Assembly (NCBI GenBank): GCA_026003215.1 | Contig: BPGV01000001.1 | Location: 1,451,729 to 1,515,728 of the forward strand | DNA: 64,000 nt | Source of the DNA: Bacteroidia bacterium | GTDB taxonomy: Bacteria; Bacteroidota; Bacteroidia; SpSt-205 | Direction of reading: 5' to 3' | Position numbers and translations under genes: made by a program | Notes under the pieces: model-generated | Told to the model about the DNA's origin: nothing | The model's input: only the letters and a program-made list of their open reading frames with translations | The model's database searches: none | Shown here: positions 9,201 through 18,633 of the stretch, one piece after another | How positions within the stretch are numbered: position 1 is the first letter of the stretch | Layout: the number at the start of each line of letters is the position of its first letter

Positions 9201-11513
9201 CTAAAAACGGAAGTTATAGGTGAGGGAAGGCACCCAGCGGAAAAGGTACAGGTTATAGGCCCGCTGGATGTTGGGGTTATTTTCGTCTGTCTCTAACCGG
9301 AGGGCCCACATATTACGCCGGCCGTAGAGGTTGTATAGGGAAAAGTTCCAGCTGGATTGCCAACGACGGCCTTCTTTGGGACGGGGCTTCCAAGTGATAG
9401 AAATGTCCATGCGGTGATAATCTGGCATGCGGCGGTTGTTGCGTTCGTTATACACGCCTATGACTTGGCCGTCGTAAATATATTTAGCTACGGGTAGCGT
9501 GATAGGCCGGCCTGTGGCGTAGATGGCCGTAAAGCCAAGGTCCCACTGGCTGCTCAACGCATATTGCAGAACAAGGTTGGCTTGGTGAGGGCGATCCACA
9601 TAGTTCGGAAAAGGGTCAGGGGTAATCGCAGGAATGTACCTGAAGCTGCGGCTATAGGTGTAAGAAACCCAACCGGTGAGTTTGCCGGTGAGTTTTTGGA
9701 GCATCCATTCGCTGCCATAGGCCCATGCTCGGCCTTGGGCAAGGTCCCGTTCTAACTGGGGATTGAGGAAGACATCGGCGCCGGACCGGAAGTCCAGCAC
9801 ATTAAACATCCAGCGGTGGTAGATTTCCCAGGAGAAGTCCCAGGAATGGTTTTTCCACCGGGGAGTCCCCTGGAGGGCGAGGGCGACTTGGTAGCCGTCT
9901 TGTCGGCGTACGTTGAGGGTAGTAGGCCACCATATATCGGTAGGTAGGCCCACTGGTGAGAGGGTGGCTACATGCAGAAACTGCTGGACACGGCCGGTGG
10001 AGGTCTTTAGGGCCCAGCGGTCAGAGAGGGCATACCGTACGCTTACACGAGGCTCTATCCCACCCCACCCTCCAATAAGGCGGCCCTTTCCGTAATAGAG
10101 GGTGTCCTGCGGGGTTCGCTCGGGCGAGAAGGTATAAAGCGTAGCCGGCCCAATAAGGCCGAAGCCGGCCCAACGCAGGCCACCCTCTAAGAGCCAGCGG
10201 GCCCCTAACTTATAGCCTGTCTGAACAAAAGCAGCTACTTCGGCCCCGCGCAGAGAAGGCACCCGATAGGGGCGTAGATTAGAGGTATCACTGGTGGGCT
10301 CCAGGCTCCCTGGAAGGAAGGTATGGTGTATGAGAGAAGCGCCGAAACGAAGCTTCAGCCTTTCGGAGAAGAAATAATCTCCCTCTGTACGCCAGCCAAG
10401 GTCTTCAATCCCTGCCGAGTAGCGGGCTTGGTTTCGCCCTTGTTCTAAGAGGAAGGCGTAGTCGTAGTTGCTGTAATACAGGAGGGTATTCAGGAATAGC
10501 CGCGGGGAAGGGATAAAGTTCCAGCGGAGGGTGGTCGTAGCGTTTCCCCAGTTGAAGTCCAGAAAGGAAGTTCGGAATACATCTCGGCCGAAATAGCCTG
10601 AGAGATAGAAGCGGTGTTTTTCACCGGCGCGGTAGTTGAGCTTAGCGGTGAGGTCATAGAAGTAGAGGGCTGAACGGCGCAGCTCGGGATTTTGGGCAAA
10701 GAGGAGAAAAAGGTCAGCATAACTTCGGCGGGCGGTGAGGAGGAGGCCAGCCCGGTCTTTTAGGAGGGGACCTTCTACATTTAGGCGGGAAGAGATAAGG
10801 CCGATCCCCCCAGCCGCAGTCCAACGCGGGCTATTTCCTTCCCGCAGCCGTACATCTAAGACGGAGGAGAGCCGCCCGCCATACTCGGGGGGCATGTAGC
10901 CTTTATAGAGCTGCGCTTCTTGCAAGGCATCTGCGTTAAAGGCGGAAAAGATACCCCCAATATGCCCAGGGTTATACACCACGGCTTCATCCAGTAAAAT
11001 GAGATTTTGGTCGAAAGACCCCCCCCGGACAAAAAAACTGGAGCTCCCATCTCCTGCCGTGGCTACACCCGGTAAAAAAGAGAGCGAACGCAGCACATCC
11101 ACCTCGCCAAAAAGCGCAGGGAGTTTTTTCAGCTGCTGGACTTCTATACGGTTTTGGCTCATGGCGGCACTCTCAAAGCGCCGCTGCTCGTACGTTTCTA
11201 CAATCTCCACGCTACGCAGCTCTACCCCTTCTTCTTTGAGGAGGAAGTCGTGGCGAAGGGTGGTTTTTATCTCTACCGCCAGGGTTTCGCTTCGGTAGCC
11301 AATGAACTGGGCCACTATCAGGTGCTTACCAGCGGAGAGCCGTAGGGCATAATACCCATACGCATTGGTGAAAGCGCCGGCGATAGAAGAAAGAGCTTGA
11401 ACTTTAGCGCCGGCGAGGGGTTCGCGATTCTGAGCATCCAATACATAGCCACTAAGCGTAAAGGAGGACTGGGCAAATAGGCCTGCCAGACCAAAAAAAA
11501 GGCCCCCACGCAT
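9201..11513 (-). CDS. TonB-dependent outer-membrane receptor
   Basis: Outer-membrane beta-barrel of 770 residues that would import an unknown ligand using TonB energy. It has a signal peptide ([15 protein letters not shown]) and a carboxypeptidase-regulatory-like domain of about 85 residues ([18 protein letters not shown]). A plug domain follows with [13 protein letters not shown] and [16 protein letters not shown], then the barrel, ending in the typical terminal aromatic (TYNFRF). No SusD-like partner is encoded beside it, so it is not a Sus-type glycan pair; metal, siderophore or vitamin uptake is possible. A longer frame to 11603 is rejected because the signal peptide starts at 11513. Confidence 0.9.
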   Translation of the reverse strand: MRGGLFFGLAGLFAQSSFTLSGYVLDAQNREPLAGAKVQALSSIAGAFTNAYGYYALRLSAGKHLIVAQFIGYRSETLAVEIKTTLRHDFLLKEEGVELRSVEIVETYEQRRFESAAMSQNRIEVQQLKKLPALFGEVDVLRSLSFLPGVATAGDGSSSFFVRGGSFDQNLILLDEAVVYNPGHIGGIFSAFNADALQEAQLYKGYMPPEYGGRLSSVLDVRLREGNSPRWTAAGGIGLISSRLNVEGPLLKDRAGLLLTARRSYADLFLLFAQNPELRRSALYFYDLTAKLNYRAGEKHRFYLSGYFGRDVFRTSFLDFNWGNATTTLRWNFIPSPRLFLNTLLYYSNYDYAFLLEQGRNQARYSAGIEDLGWRTEGDYFFSERLKLRFGASLIHHTFLPGSLEPTSDTSNLRPYRVPSLRGAEVAAFVQTGYKLGARWLLEGGLRWAGFGLIGPATLYTFSPERTPQDTLYYGKGRLIGGWGGIEPRVSVRYALSDRWALKTSTGRVQQFLHVATLSPVGLPTDIWWPTTLNVRRQDGYQVALALQGTPRWKNHSWDFSWEIYHRWMFNVLDFRSGADVFLNPQLERDLAQGRAWAYGSEWMLQKLTGKLTGWVSYTYSRSFRYIPAITPDPFPNYVDRPHQANLVLQYALSSQWDLGFTAIYATGRPITLPVAKYIYDGQVIGVYNERNNRRMPDYHRMDISITWKPRPKEGRRWQSSWNFSLYNLYGRRNMWALRLETDENNPNIQRAYNLYLFRWVPSLTYNFRF

Positions 11514-11576
11514 ACACCGCAAGTAACAAAAACGCACGCACCTTTGGGCGTTTCCGCCGAATCCAAACCAAAAGCT

Positions 11577-11584
11577 TACTTTTG
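11577..11584 (+). promoter_or_regulatory. -7 box TACTTTTG
   Basis: Exact consensus ending 5 bases before the ATG at 11590. It is the likely promoter for the three-gene operon that ends with the SpoIIE phosphatase. Confidence 0.65.
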
Positions 11585-11589
11585 TATAG

Positions 11590-12117
11590 ATGTGGAAAGT
11601 CATCGGCGTCAGTCTCTTTTGGGGTATAGTAGGCGGCCAGGAATGCGGGTCTAAGCGCCAGGCTACGGCTTCCTCTACTTCTTCCTCAGGACAGGACCTC
11701 TATATCCAGATTGTTCGGACAGGATGCTATGGCCGGTGCCCCATAGATAGGGTAGAACTGCTGCCAGAGGGGGTGGTACGATACCACGGGGAGCGATTTG
11801 TGCCGCGATTGGGAACCTATACACGTCGTCTCTCCCCCCAAGAGCTCAAACGGGCCAAAGAGCTTTTACGGGCTGGAAAGTTCGAGGCCTACGCAGAAGT
11901 GTATGACAATCCAGGCATCTCGGATTTGCCGTCCATCATTTTGGTGTATCGGTTAGATGGCCGAGAGAAAAAGATTACTTGCCGGACGGGCTGCCCACCA
12001 GAGCTTCCAGAGAAAATAGAGCAGCTGCGGACTTTCCTCGCCGAAGAGGGAAACTTCCAAATGGAAAAAGGCCCCGATACTGAAGAGGAAACCCTAAAAG
12101 ATCCAGGCCATGACTAA
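11590..12117 (+). CDS. Exported DUF6438-like protein
   Basis: A 175-residue protein with a short hydrophobic start (MWKVIGVSLFWGIVGGQECG) that looks like a signal peptide, and possibly a lipobox around the cysteine at position 19. The core GCYGRCPIDRVELL followed by a GTYTRRLS strand matches the DUF6438 pattern of two cysteines before a proline. The family has no known function. It overlaps the next gene by 8 bases, so it is co-translated with the lipoprotein and the phosphatase. Confidence 0.7.
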   Translation: MWKVIGVSLFWGIVGGQECGSKRQATASSTSSSGQDLYIQIVRTGCYGRCPIDRVELLPEGVVRYHGERFVPRLGTYTRRLSPQELKRAKELLRAGKFEAYAEVYDNPGISDLPSIILVYRLDGREKKITCRTGCPPELPEKIEQLRTFLAEEGNFQMEKGPDTEEETLKDPGHD

Positions 12118-12319
12118 ACGTGTAATACTCCTACTGGGACTGTGGGGGCTATGGGGTGGGTGTGCCCTCTTTCGCGATCCTCGTGCGAACTGTAACCACC
12201 CTAAGCACGAAGAATACCTACGTGAACAGCAGGCTTCCCGCTTAGCGAAACAAACCCGTAGTTACGCTAAGCCCGGCAAAGGTTCTCGCAAAGTCCAAAA
12301 AGCTTGCCCGAACCCTTGA
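12110..12319 (+). CDS. Small lipoprotein
   Basis: A 69-residue protein with a signal peptide and lipobox (LLLGLWGLWGGC), so the cysteine near residue 18 should be lipidated. The mature part is short, very basic, and has three more cysteines. I do not recognise a family. It overlaps both neighbours: 8 bases with the DUF6438 gene and 4 bases (TTGA) with the phosphatase gene. Confidence 0.65.
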   Translation: MTKRVILLLGLWGLWGGCALFRDPRANCNHPKHEEYLREQQASRLAKQTRSYAKPGKGSRKVQKACPNP

Positions 12320-14562
12320 AGGGTTTTTGGCTCTTTTGGATAACTTTAGGCATTTTATCGGCCCAGAAAACGGCCCTGGCTGAGATAGAGACGCTGCTGG
12401 AGGAAGGGGAAAATGTGCCTGAGGCTGAGGTAGAACCCCTTGCTCGGCGGGCGCTGGACCTTTTCCAGCGGTATTACGCTGGTAGGAATGATACGCAAGC
12501 CGCTCGCCTGCAAGGGAAAATATTGAGCTTACTGGCCTATGGCCTGGCTTACCGAGGGGCCGTGGACTCGGCGTTCCTTCTCTCTGACTCCGCTTATCGC
12601 TTACTGGCTCAAGCTGGCTACCTCAGGGAAGCCATGGGAGAAAAAGGAAACCTGGCGTATTACTATCATCAGCAAGGGAAGGTTGTCCCGGCTATACATG
12701 CTTATCGTGAGGGGGAACGCATGGCCCGCTCGTTGGGGGAGCGGGAGCTGTTGTTTTATACCCTTAATAACTTGGCGGGGCTTTTTTCGGAGATAGGCCT
12801 TCAGGACTCGGCGGCTTCGTTGTATAAACAAGCGCTTATACTAAGTGATAGCTTAGGCAAGCCAAAGTTCAGAGCTCTTGCCTTACATAATCTTTCTGCT
12901 TTATATGAGACACAGGCTCTCTATGATTACGCGCTACGGTATGCACAAGAAGCCTTAGCCCTCCGCCGAGCCAGCGGAGACTCGGCATATATAGCTTCTA
13001 CCCTGTCGGCTATTGGACGCTTATACCGCTACCAGCGGATGCCCGACTCGTCCGTATTTTACTACAAGCAGGCATACGCTGTGGCCAAAGCCACGCACAA
13101 TCTACCTGTCCTGGGCGTAGTAACCGCGAATATCGCCAGAGCTTACATGGACGAAGCCCAATGGGATAGCGCATATAAGTACCTACAAGAAGCTTTTCAG
13201 GTGCGCTCGCAAATGGCTCCTAATGAGCAGCTAAAGGCGTATTGGGCATGGGCAGAATATTACCTCAAACGCGCAGAAGCTGAGAATCCCTCAGCTCAGG
13301 GCAGCTTCTTGGGGGAGGCGCTTCGTTGGGTAAGGAAGGGCGAAGCCCTCCTCCAAAAGGGGGGCGTGTATGACATAGATGCTATTTCACAGTTTCATCA
13401 GACGGCTCGTTTGGTGTATGAGGCATTAGGCCTGCCCGCAGAGGCCTACAACCATTACCAAAAATATGTAGCTGCGCGAGACAGCCTCGTGAATACCCGA
13501 GCACAGCGGAAGGCCATAGAGTCTCGGTATCAATACGAATGGCTCCAGCAAGAGCAGCGTTTGCGGGAAGAAATGCTGCGCCAGCAGATTCAGGCCGAAG
13601 AGCGGCAAAAACGCCAAAAGTTATGGATAAGCTTTTTGGCGGCCTTAGCGCTAATACTTGCGGTCGGAGGTGGTCTTCTGTTTCGGCTCTATCGCGAGAC
13701 TCGCCGACAACGAGACCTTATTAGCCACCAAAAAGCTGCGCTGGAGCGCTCCCATGCCATTATTGCCCAGCAACATGAAGAACTCCTCCAAAGTCTCCGG
13801 TATGCAAAGCGTATCCAGCGCGCGCTTCTACCGCCTGCGGAGTGGCTGGAAACGCTGCCCTTTGCCCATGCGCTCTGGTATCAACCCCAAGGCGAGGTAG
13901 GCGGAGATTTTTACTGGGCGCGGCGTTTTGCCGGAGAAAAATACCTGCTCGTCTTGGGAGATTGTACAGGACATGGCGTGCCTGGTGGCTTTATGACGGT
14001 TTTAGCTATTACCCTCCTGGAAAAAGCGACGGAGGAGGAAAGCGCATTATCCTTGCCTGCGCTGGCAGAGTTTCTCCACAACGAGATGACTCGACTGCTT
14101 CATGCAGAACAGATTCATGGCGTGCGTGATGGGATGGAAGGTTCCTTTGTGCTTATAGATTACCTGCAAAACCAGGTGGAAATCCTTAATGCGGGGAGTT
14201 ACTGTTGGTGGATCCCTCAAGGAGGAGACCTTCAGGAGATAGGCCCCTCAGGCCCAGGTATAGCTGTGGTCTTTTTCGCTAATCAGGGACCTATTACTTG
14301 GCAAGTGCATACGAGGCCCTTTGAGCGGGGAGGGCGACTTATCTTGGCGAGCGATGGGCTGAGAGACCAGCTTAACGCCGAGCGTAAGAAATGGAACCGC
14401 AAAGCTTTACGCCAGATGCTCCAAGAAGTAGCCCCACTCCCACCGGCAGAAGCGTGTAATAAGACTCAAGCAGCGTGGGAAGCCCACCGAGGGGTTATAC
14501 CGCAGATAGATGATGTTTCCTTATGGATTATTGACCTGCCGGCGGGCAATCAGATAGCCTAA
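12316..14562 (+). CDS. TPR sensor with SpoIIE/PP2C phosphatase domain
   Basis: Membrane-bound protein serine phosphatase of 748 residues. A signal or anchor sequence (KGFWLFWITLGILSAQ) leads into about eight tetratricopeptide repeats on the periplasmic side. A transmembrane helix near residue 440 (ISFLAALALILAVGGGLLF) and a coiled coil follow. The cytoplasmic PP2C-SIG domain has GEVGGDFYW, GDCTGHGVPGGFM and LASDGL metal-site motifs. Proteins of this layout probably dephosphorylate anti-sigma-factor antagonists in response to envelope signals. A TTG start at 12316 is favoured because it gives a TTGA overlap with the upstream stop; TTG at 12304 is the alternative. The 3' end overlaps the FkbM gene by 42 bases. 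Confidence 0.88.
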   Translation: MKGFWLFWITLGILSAQKTALAEIETLLEEGENVPEAEVEPLARRALDLFQRYYAGRNDTQAARLQGKILSLLAYGLAYRGAVDSAFLLSDSAYRLLAQAGYLREAMGEKGNLAYYYHQQGKVVPAIHAYREGERMARSLGERELLFYTLNNLAGLFSEIGLQDSAASLYKQALILSDSLGKPKFRALALHNLSALYETQALYDYALRYAQEALALRRASGDSAYIASTLSAIGRLYRYQRMPDSSVFYYKQAYAVAKATHNLPVLGVVTANIARAYMDEAQWDSAYKYLQEAFQVRSQMAPNEQLKAYWAWAEYYLKRAEAENPSAQGSFLGEALRWVRKGEALLQKGGVYDIDAISQFHQTARLVYEALGLPAEAYNHYQKYVAARDSLVNTRAQRKAIESRYQYEWLQQEQRLREEMLRQQIQAEERQKRQKLWISFLAALALILAVGGGLLFRLYRETRRQRDLISHQKAALERSHAIIAQQHEELLQSLRYAKRIQRALLPPAEWLETLPFAHALWYQPQGEVGGDFYWARRFAGEKYLLVLGDCTGHGVPGGFMTVLAITLLEKATEEESALSLPALAEFLHNEMTRLLHAEQIHGVRDGMEGSFVLIDYLQNQVEILNAGSYCWWIPQGGDLQEIGPSGPGIAVVFFANQGPITWQVHTRPFERGGRLILASDGLRDQLNAERKKWNRKALRQMLQEVAPLPPAEACNKTQAAWEAHRGVIPQIDDVSLWIIDLPAGNQIA

Positions 14563-15435
14563 CACCCCTCGGTCTAACTTCTTTTCTACGATAAAGCCCG
14601 CCTTTTGGAGCCTTTGTATCAAAGGTTCTGGACGTGCGTGGTATTCAATATGCCAGGTCTTGGCTCGCCTTAGCTCGTCTTCTGGTAAGGAAGAAATGAG
14701 GGCAAACTCACATCCCTCGCAGTCCAGTTTTATAAAATCTACCTCTTCTAAGCCGTATTGCGCACAAAGGGTAGAGAAAGATATGGTTTGAACAGGCGTT
14801 TTTTCGGTATAAGAAATCAGCTTTTGGAGAGGCGAGTCGGGGGGCGTGAGGGAGTTCGCGTCCGGTTCGGTAGGGGCTACTTGGAGGAAGGCTTGGCCGT
14901 CTGTGGTGCTAAGCGCTGCGGGGAAGAGGGTTATCCGGTCTTCCAGGCCCATCTGCCGGATATTTTCTTGGGCCAGGGCAAAGTTGGGCGGATGCGGTTC
15001 TAAGGCGATGACTTGCTTGGCCCCCTGCAGGGCAAAATACACCGCTGAGTCGCCATTATAAGCCCCTACATCTATGACGACTTGGGTAGTAAAGTCCGTG
15101 CCGTAATCTTTTCGGCCAAAAAGCTCATATAGCGTCATAAGGTCCATGCCTGTGGTGAGCCGAGTGAGAAAAAATCGGCCAGGGGCCAGTTCCCAGCGCA
15201 GCATGTCCGGGGCGGAGGGCTGCTCAGGTGCAAGGGGCACATGGGCTTGTAGGAGGAGGTATCCATAGAGGTTGGGGGGCGTAATCTGGCGTGGGAGGAG
15301 CTGCCCATCAGGTAGGCGCAAGGTATGGGTATCCCGACCTAAAAAGGCATTTAGAAGCATTTTTGCCGGCGTGGGCGAAATGCGCCGCAAAGTGCCGAGT
15401 TTCCCTAAGAGTTTGAGCAGGTATAGCCAACGCAT
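14521..15435 (-). CDS. FkbM-family methyltransferase
   Basis: SAM-dependent methyltransferase of 304 residues. The core starts near residue 105 with VVIDVGAYNGDSAVYFALQGA (motif I, DxGAxxGD), then VIALEPHPPNF (acidic end of strand 2) and a late VDFIKLDCEGCEF, the FkbM signature. Members methylate sugar hydroxyls or other small groups; the acceptor here is unknown, but sugar glycans fit the nearby glycosyltransferases. The ATG at 15435 overlaps the xer stop as TAATG, so translation is coupled. A longer frame to 15774 is rejected because it covers the recombinase. Confidence 0.85.
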   Translation of the reverse strand: MRWLYLLKLLGKLGTLRRISPTPAKMLLNAFLGRDTHTLRLPDGQLLPRQITPPNLYGYLLLQAHVPLAPEQPSAPDMLRWELAPGRFFLTRLTTGMDLMTLYELFGRKDYGTDFTTQVVIDVGAYNGDSAVYFALQGAKQVIALEPHPPNFALAQENIRQMGLEDRITLFPAALSTTDGQAFLQVAPTEPDANSLTPPDSPLQKLISYTEKTPVQTISFSTLCAQYGLEEVDFIKLDCEGCEFALISSLPEDELRRAKTWHIEYHARPEPLIQRLQKAGFIVEKKLDRGVLGYLIARRQVNNP

Positions 15436-16292
15436 TAGGCTCGGGGATGGAATTTTTGGTAAGCAGCTCGTAGCTCTGGGGGAGTGACGGCTAAGTACTT
15501 TTGGGTGGAGGCGAGGCTGGAGTGGCCCAAGAGGTCGCGCACTGCCTGCACATTGGCTCCGTGTCGCAGAAGGTGCGTGGCGAAGCTGTGCCGGAGTGCA
15601 TGAGGGTGTGTGCCCAACTGAGAGCGTATGATGCGGTATAATGCTTTGGGGTAAAGCGGAGCCCCCTTTTCTGTGCAGAGGAGATAGGCATGAGAGGGGT
15701 TCAGTTCGGCGCGCAAGGCGAGGTACTTTTCCAATAGACCGTGGAGATAAGGGTATAAGGGAAGGACGCGCCATTTATTACCCTTGCCCAGAATATGGAG
15801 TTCTCTTGCCGGGAGATGGACTTGGGATAGTTGAAGGGCGCAAGCTTCGCTGCGGCGTAGGCCAGACCCGTAGAGGAGTTCTATACCCAGCGCATCGCGG
15901 AGGGTGATAAAGTCATTTTCTGAGTTTCCTGAGGGTAGGAGCGGGAGGAGATGAGACTCGGGTAATGCCCGGGGTAGGCTCTTGGGGAGGCGGGGGGAGG
16001 TAGGCAAGGAAGAGAGGCCCTTCTCCCGAAGGATACGTCGGATATAGCGGTCCATGCGACGCAAAGCCGCTACTTTGCGCGCGCGGGTAGAAGGCCGAGG
16101 AAAAAAACTAAGCCAAGCCCGAATGTGCAGGGGAGAGGCGCGGCGCCATTCGGTGGGGCTCACCAGCGGGTCAAAGCCGTGATACACTTGGCAAAATCTA
16201 CTCCACTGCAAAAGGTCTCGCCTATATGCCGCTATGGTGTGTGGGCTGGCTTTTTGTGCACCCGCTAAGTAGCTCAGGAAATCCTCCAGCAC
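15435..16292 (-). CDS. Tyrosine recombinase XerC/XerD-like
   Basis: Site-specific recombinase of 285 residues, probably resolving chromosome dimers at dif. It has an N-terminal SAM-like DNA-binding domain (residues 1-85) and a catalytic domain with R146 (GSGLRRSEA), K173 (GKGNKWRVLPL), H231 and R234 (HALRHSFATHLL), H257 (LGHSS) and nucleophile Y266. All six catalytic residues are present. The length and the lack of mobile-element neighbours fit a housekeeping Xer protein rather than an integrase. Whether it is XerC or XerD cannot be told. The GTG start at 16292 is fixed by a -7 box ending 4 bases upstream. Confidence 0.92.
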   Translation of the reverse strand: MLEDFLSYLAGAQKASPHTIAAYRRDLLQWSRFCQVYHGFDPLVSPTEWRRASPLHIRAWLSFFPRPSTRARKVAALRRMDRYIRRILREKGLSSLPTSPRLPKSLPRALPESHLLPLLPSGNSENDFITLRDALGIELLYGSGLRRSEACALQLSQVHLPARELHILGKGNKWRVLPLYPYLHGLLEKYLALRAELNPSHAYLLCTEKGAPLYPKALYRIIRSQLGTHPHALRHSFATHLLRHGANVQAVRDLLGHSSLASTQKYLAVTPPELRAAYQKFHPRA

Positions 16293-16296
16293 TTTC

Positions 16297-16304
16297 CAAA
16301 GGTA
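16297..16304 (-). promoter_or_regulatory. -7 box TACCTTTG of xer gene
   Basis: Exact consensus ending 4 bases before the GTG at 16292, so the transcript should start at or next to a GTG start codon. Confidence 0.65.
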
Positions 16305-16368
16305 CGATGGGGGACTATTCCGAAGCGAGTACCCGCCGGGCTTAGGTAAGCAAAAACCGCGGACGGCC

Positions 16369-17577
16369 TCACCCGTGGGGTCGCTTGAAGACCAGGGGTG
16401 CTGCGCAGATGTAAAGCTGCAGCCATTCTACTTCGAGCTTGTAACGGATGTTCAGCACCTGGTTGAGAGCATAAATGAAGGTAGTCCACAGTAAGGTGCC
16501 CAGTATAGCCAAGAGAAAGTATCGGTCCTTTTGCCAAAGGTAGAAGCTTCCCCACAAGAAAAGCACAAGCAGGAGGGAGACAGGTAAGAGACGCACGATG
16601 AAGAAAGACAGGGATAGGTTGCCCCAATACCGAGGTGGGATACTCCAATAAATGAGGGCGTGAAATAAGGTCCGCTCAGGAATCTGGTGCCAGCGTTCTT
16701 GTAAAATGTGTCGGGCAAGGGCCCGAAAGCCGGGGTAAGCTTGGGCCTCCGGAAGGGCAAAGAGGGAGTCGTATATAGCCTCTAAGGAGTCAGAAACTGC
16801 ATAGCGAGGATGGGCTGCCATAAAAGGCAACCACGAAGAGGGGAAAGTAGTAACCCCTGCGTAAGACTTGGTGGGAAGGAAGGTACCGAAGACCCAGTAG
16901 TTGCGCACGCTCCAGGGCAGGATCACTACCAGTGATGTCAGTCCAACTATGCCCACAGCCTTGAGCCGCCGATAAAATCGCAAGATTAGGCTCGCAACCA
17001 TAGGAGGGACTAAGATGGGCTTCTCTAATAAAAATAGCCCCAGAAGCACCCCTAAGAGCGAGAGGTAGCGAAAAGGGTACTTTTCGGGGGGGTACTGAAA
17101 GAGCCAGATACCCCACAAAGCGCCTAAGAATACTACCCAAGTAGTATTCTCTGCCACGGTGGGGTGGTAGAAGTAGGAGGGATGTAAGAGGAAAAGTAAG
17201 GCAGCCCCTTTTCCTAAGGCTTCGCGGCGCAGCGTACGGCCGAGAAGGTAGAGCAACCACGGTATCGCAGCTGCAAGGAAATGCTGAAGCAAGATTGCTC
17301 CAAATAGTCCCCACTTTTCGCCCAATACCCAAAGCCAGAATGCCAAATACAACGGGTAAAAAGGCCCCTTAGCCGTAGTGGGACCTCTATCATAAATGGA
17401 AAATCCCTGGCCTGCGACGATATGCTGAGCAATATTAAAATCTTCGGCAACTTTGATTTCCGGCTGCACAAGGACCATAAAGGCGAGGCGAAGAGCTGCG
17501 TTGATGCCACACAACAGTAGGAGATGGTGAGGAGAGACTTTTTCTATTAGAGAAGAAAGGCTCTTTACGGAGCGCAT
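16369..17577 (-). CDS. Membrane glycosyltransferase, GT39/ArnT-like
   Basis: Multi-spanning inner-membrane protein of about 402 residues. The first loop has the pattern AEDFNIAQHIVAGQGFSIYD with acidic residues, followed by GPTTAKGPFYPLYLAFW, as in GT39/ArnT-like polyprenyl-phosphate-dependent transferases. About ten hydrophobic segments follow. The donor and acceptor are unknown. The ATG at 17577 is chosen because a TTG at 17601 lies inside the -7 box. It diverges from the EamA transporter. Confidence 0.8.
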   Translation of the reverse strand: MRSVKSLSSLIEKVSPHHLLLLCGINAALRLAFMVLVQPEIKVAEDFNIAQHIVAGQGFSIYDRGPTTAKGPFYPLYLAFWLWVLGEKWGLFGAILLQHFLAAAIPWLLYLLGRTLRREALGKGAALLFLLHPSYFYHPTVAENTTWVVFLGALWGIWLFQYPPEKYPFRYLSLLGVLLGLFLLEKPILVPPMVASLILRFYRRLKAVGIVGLTSLVVILPWSVRNYWVFGTFLPTKSYAGVTTFPSSWLPFMAAHPRYAVSDSLEAIYDSLFALPEAQAYPGFRALARHILQERWHQIPERTLFHALIYWSIPPRYWGNLSLSFFIVRLLPVSLLLVLFLWGSFYLWQKDRYFLLAILGTLLWTTFIYALNQVLNIRYKLEVEWLQLYICAAPLVFKRPHG

Positions 17578-17598
17578 ATATGAGCGTGTAGGTGCTTT

Positions 17599-17606
17599 CA
17601 AAGGTA
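17599..17606 (-). promoter_or_regulatory. -7 box TACCTTTG, leftward
   Basis: Exact consensus, 21 bases before the ATG at 17577. This gene would keep a short leader, unlike most others here. Confidence 0.55.
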
Positions 17607-17618
17607 ACGGTAAGCATG

Positions 17619-17626
17619 CATTTTTG
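17619..17626 (+). promoter_or_regulatory. Probable -7 box CATTTTTG, rightward
   Basis: One mismatch to TAnnTTTG, ending 5 bases before the GTG start of the EamA gene at 17632. The spacing agrees with the exact boxes elsewhere and supports the GTG start. Confidence 0.4.
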
Positions 17627-17631
17627 CGGGC

Positions 17632-18477
17632 GTGTGGTATGTAGGCGGGAGTATCCTCACGAATGTCCTCCTTCTGGTGTGGCTGCGGGTTTTGCGGCTG
17701 CCAGTGACTTCTTTGATTACAGCAAACTATTTTGTGTGTGTGGTTTTGGCTACTTTTTTGGCCCCCCCAGACCTTGCGGCGCTTACGAGCTTACCTGTAT
17801 TGGGTCAGGTAGCATTGGGAGTATTAGGAATGCTTTTTATTAGCGTTTTTGTCCTAACGGGACTTGCTGCTCGGCAAATGGGTGTGGGCTTAGCGGGGAT
17901 GTTGGCTAAGCTCTCGGTAGTGTGGCCTGTGGCTTTTGCAGCGATAATCCTGAGGGAGCCGGTCTCTTGGACTCAGGTTATAGGCATAGTGGTCGGCGTG
18001 GCTGCGATTGGTGTGGTGCATGCACCGTATCTGCGCAGTGAAGGGTGGAAAAAGCTCTGGCAAGCAAGCAGTATAGGCCTCCTCCTGTGGCTCGGGAATG
18101 GCCTCATAGATATTATTTTCAAAGCAGCTCATCCTTATTGGAAAGAGCTTTCTACCCTCCACGTGCCGCTGTATATCATGGCGGTGGCAGGCCTTATAGG
18201 GCTCCTTCTACATGTAGCTCAGGCTAAGGGGAAAAAACTTTTTTCCCTTTCCCTTTGGAAAGGGGCTTTTGTCTTGGGAGCAACCAATCTCCTTTCTATT
18301 TTTTTCTATCTGCGGGGTTTAGAAGCTTTACCGGCGGTGCAGTTTTTCCTCTGGAATAATCTGGGCATAGTGCTCCTGTCAGGGATGGTGGGCCTACTTT
18401 TTTTCCGAGAGCGCTTCTCTTGGGAAGTGGGGGTTGGTTATGCTTTGGGATTGGCAGCGCTCCTGTTGGTGAGTTAA
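17632..18477 (+). CDS. EamA/DMT-family transporter
   Basis: Inner-membrane protein of 281 residues with ten hydrophobic helices in two similar halves, as in EamA drug/metabolite transporters. The first half ends with the typical LREPVSWTQVIGIVVGVAAIGVV block and the second with FFRERFSWEVGVGYALGLAALLL. Substrate unknown; relatives export amino acids, nucleotide precursors or other small metabolites. The GTG at 17632 is the only reasonable start. Confidence 0.85.
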   Translation: MWYVGGSILTNVLLLVWLRVLRLPVTSLITANYFVCVVLATFLAPPDLAALTSLPVLGQVALGVLGMLFISVFVLTGLAARQMGVGLAGMLAKLSVVWPVAFAAIILREPVSWTQVIGIVVGVAAIGVVHAPYLRSEGWKKLWQASSIGLLLWLGNGLIDIIFKAAHPYWKELSTLHVPLYIMAVAGLIGLLLHVAQAKGKKLFSLSLWKGAFVLGATNLLSIFFYLRGLEALPAVQFFLWNNLGIVLLSGMVGLLFFRERFSWEVGVGYALGLAALLLVS

Positions 18478-18485
18478 AATAAAAA

Positions 18486-18504
18486 AAGGCCCCGCATGGG
18501 GGCC
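18486..18504. terminator. GC-rich hairpin after the EamA gene
   Basis: A 7-bp stem (AGGCCCC with GGGGCCT) and 5-base loop lie 8 bases after the EamA stop. The T-rich tract is on the minus strand (the plus strand has a run of A before the stem), so as an intrinsic terminator it reads leftward. No minus-strand gene ends here. It may still slow rightward transcription. Confidence 0.45.
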
Positions 18505-18633
18505 TCTGGCTGGGCTTGCCAAAGAGCAGGAGCAAAAGAGCGATACTAAACACCTCTCTCTCAAGAGCAGGACAGGAAGGACTAACCTCAAAGAGCCGTA
18601 TTTACCCTATATACGCCAAGGAGGGAGGTAAGG

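Noticed and set aside
15436..15774. N-terminal extension of the FkbM methyltransferase
   Set aside because: It is the antisense-free but out-of-frame shadow of the Xer recombinase; it is proline-, serine- and arginine-rich with no domain, and the TAATG junction marks the start.
14521..16292. Xer recombinase as the integrase of a mobile element
   Set aside because: It has housekeeping Xer length and motifs, a normal leaderless promoter and no attachment repeats, transposase or cargo around it.
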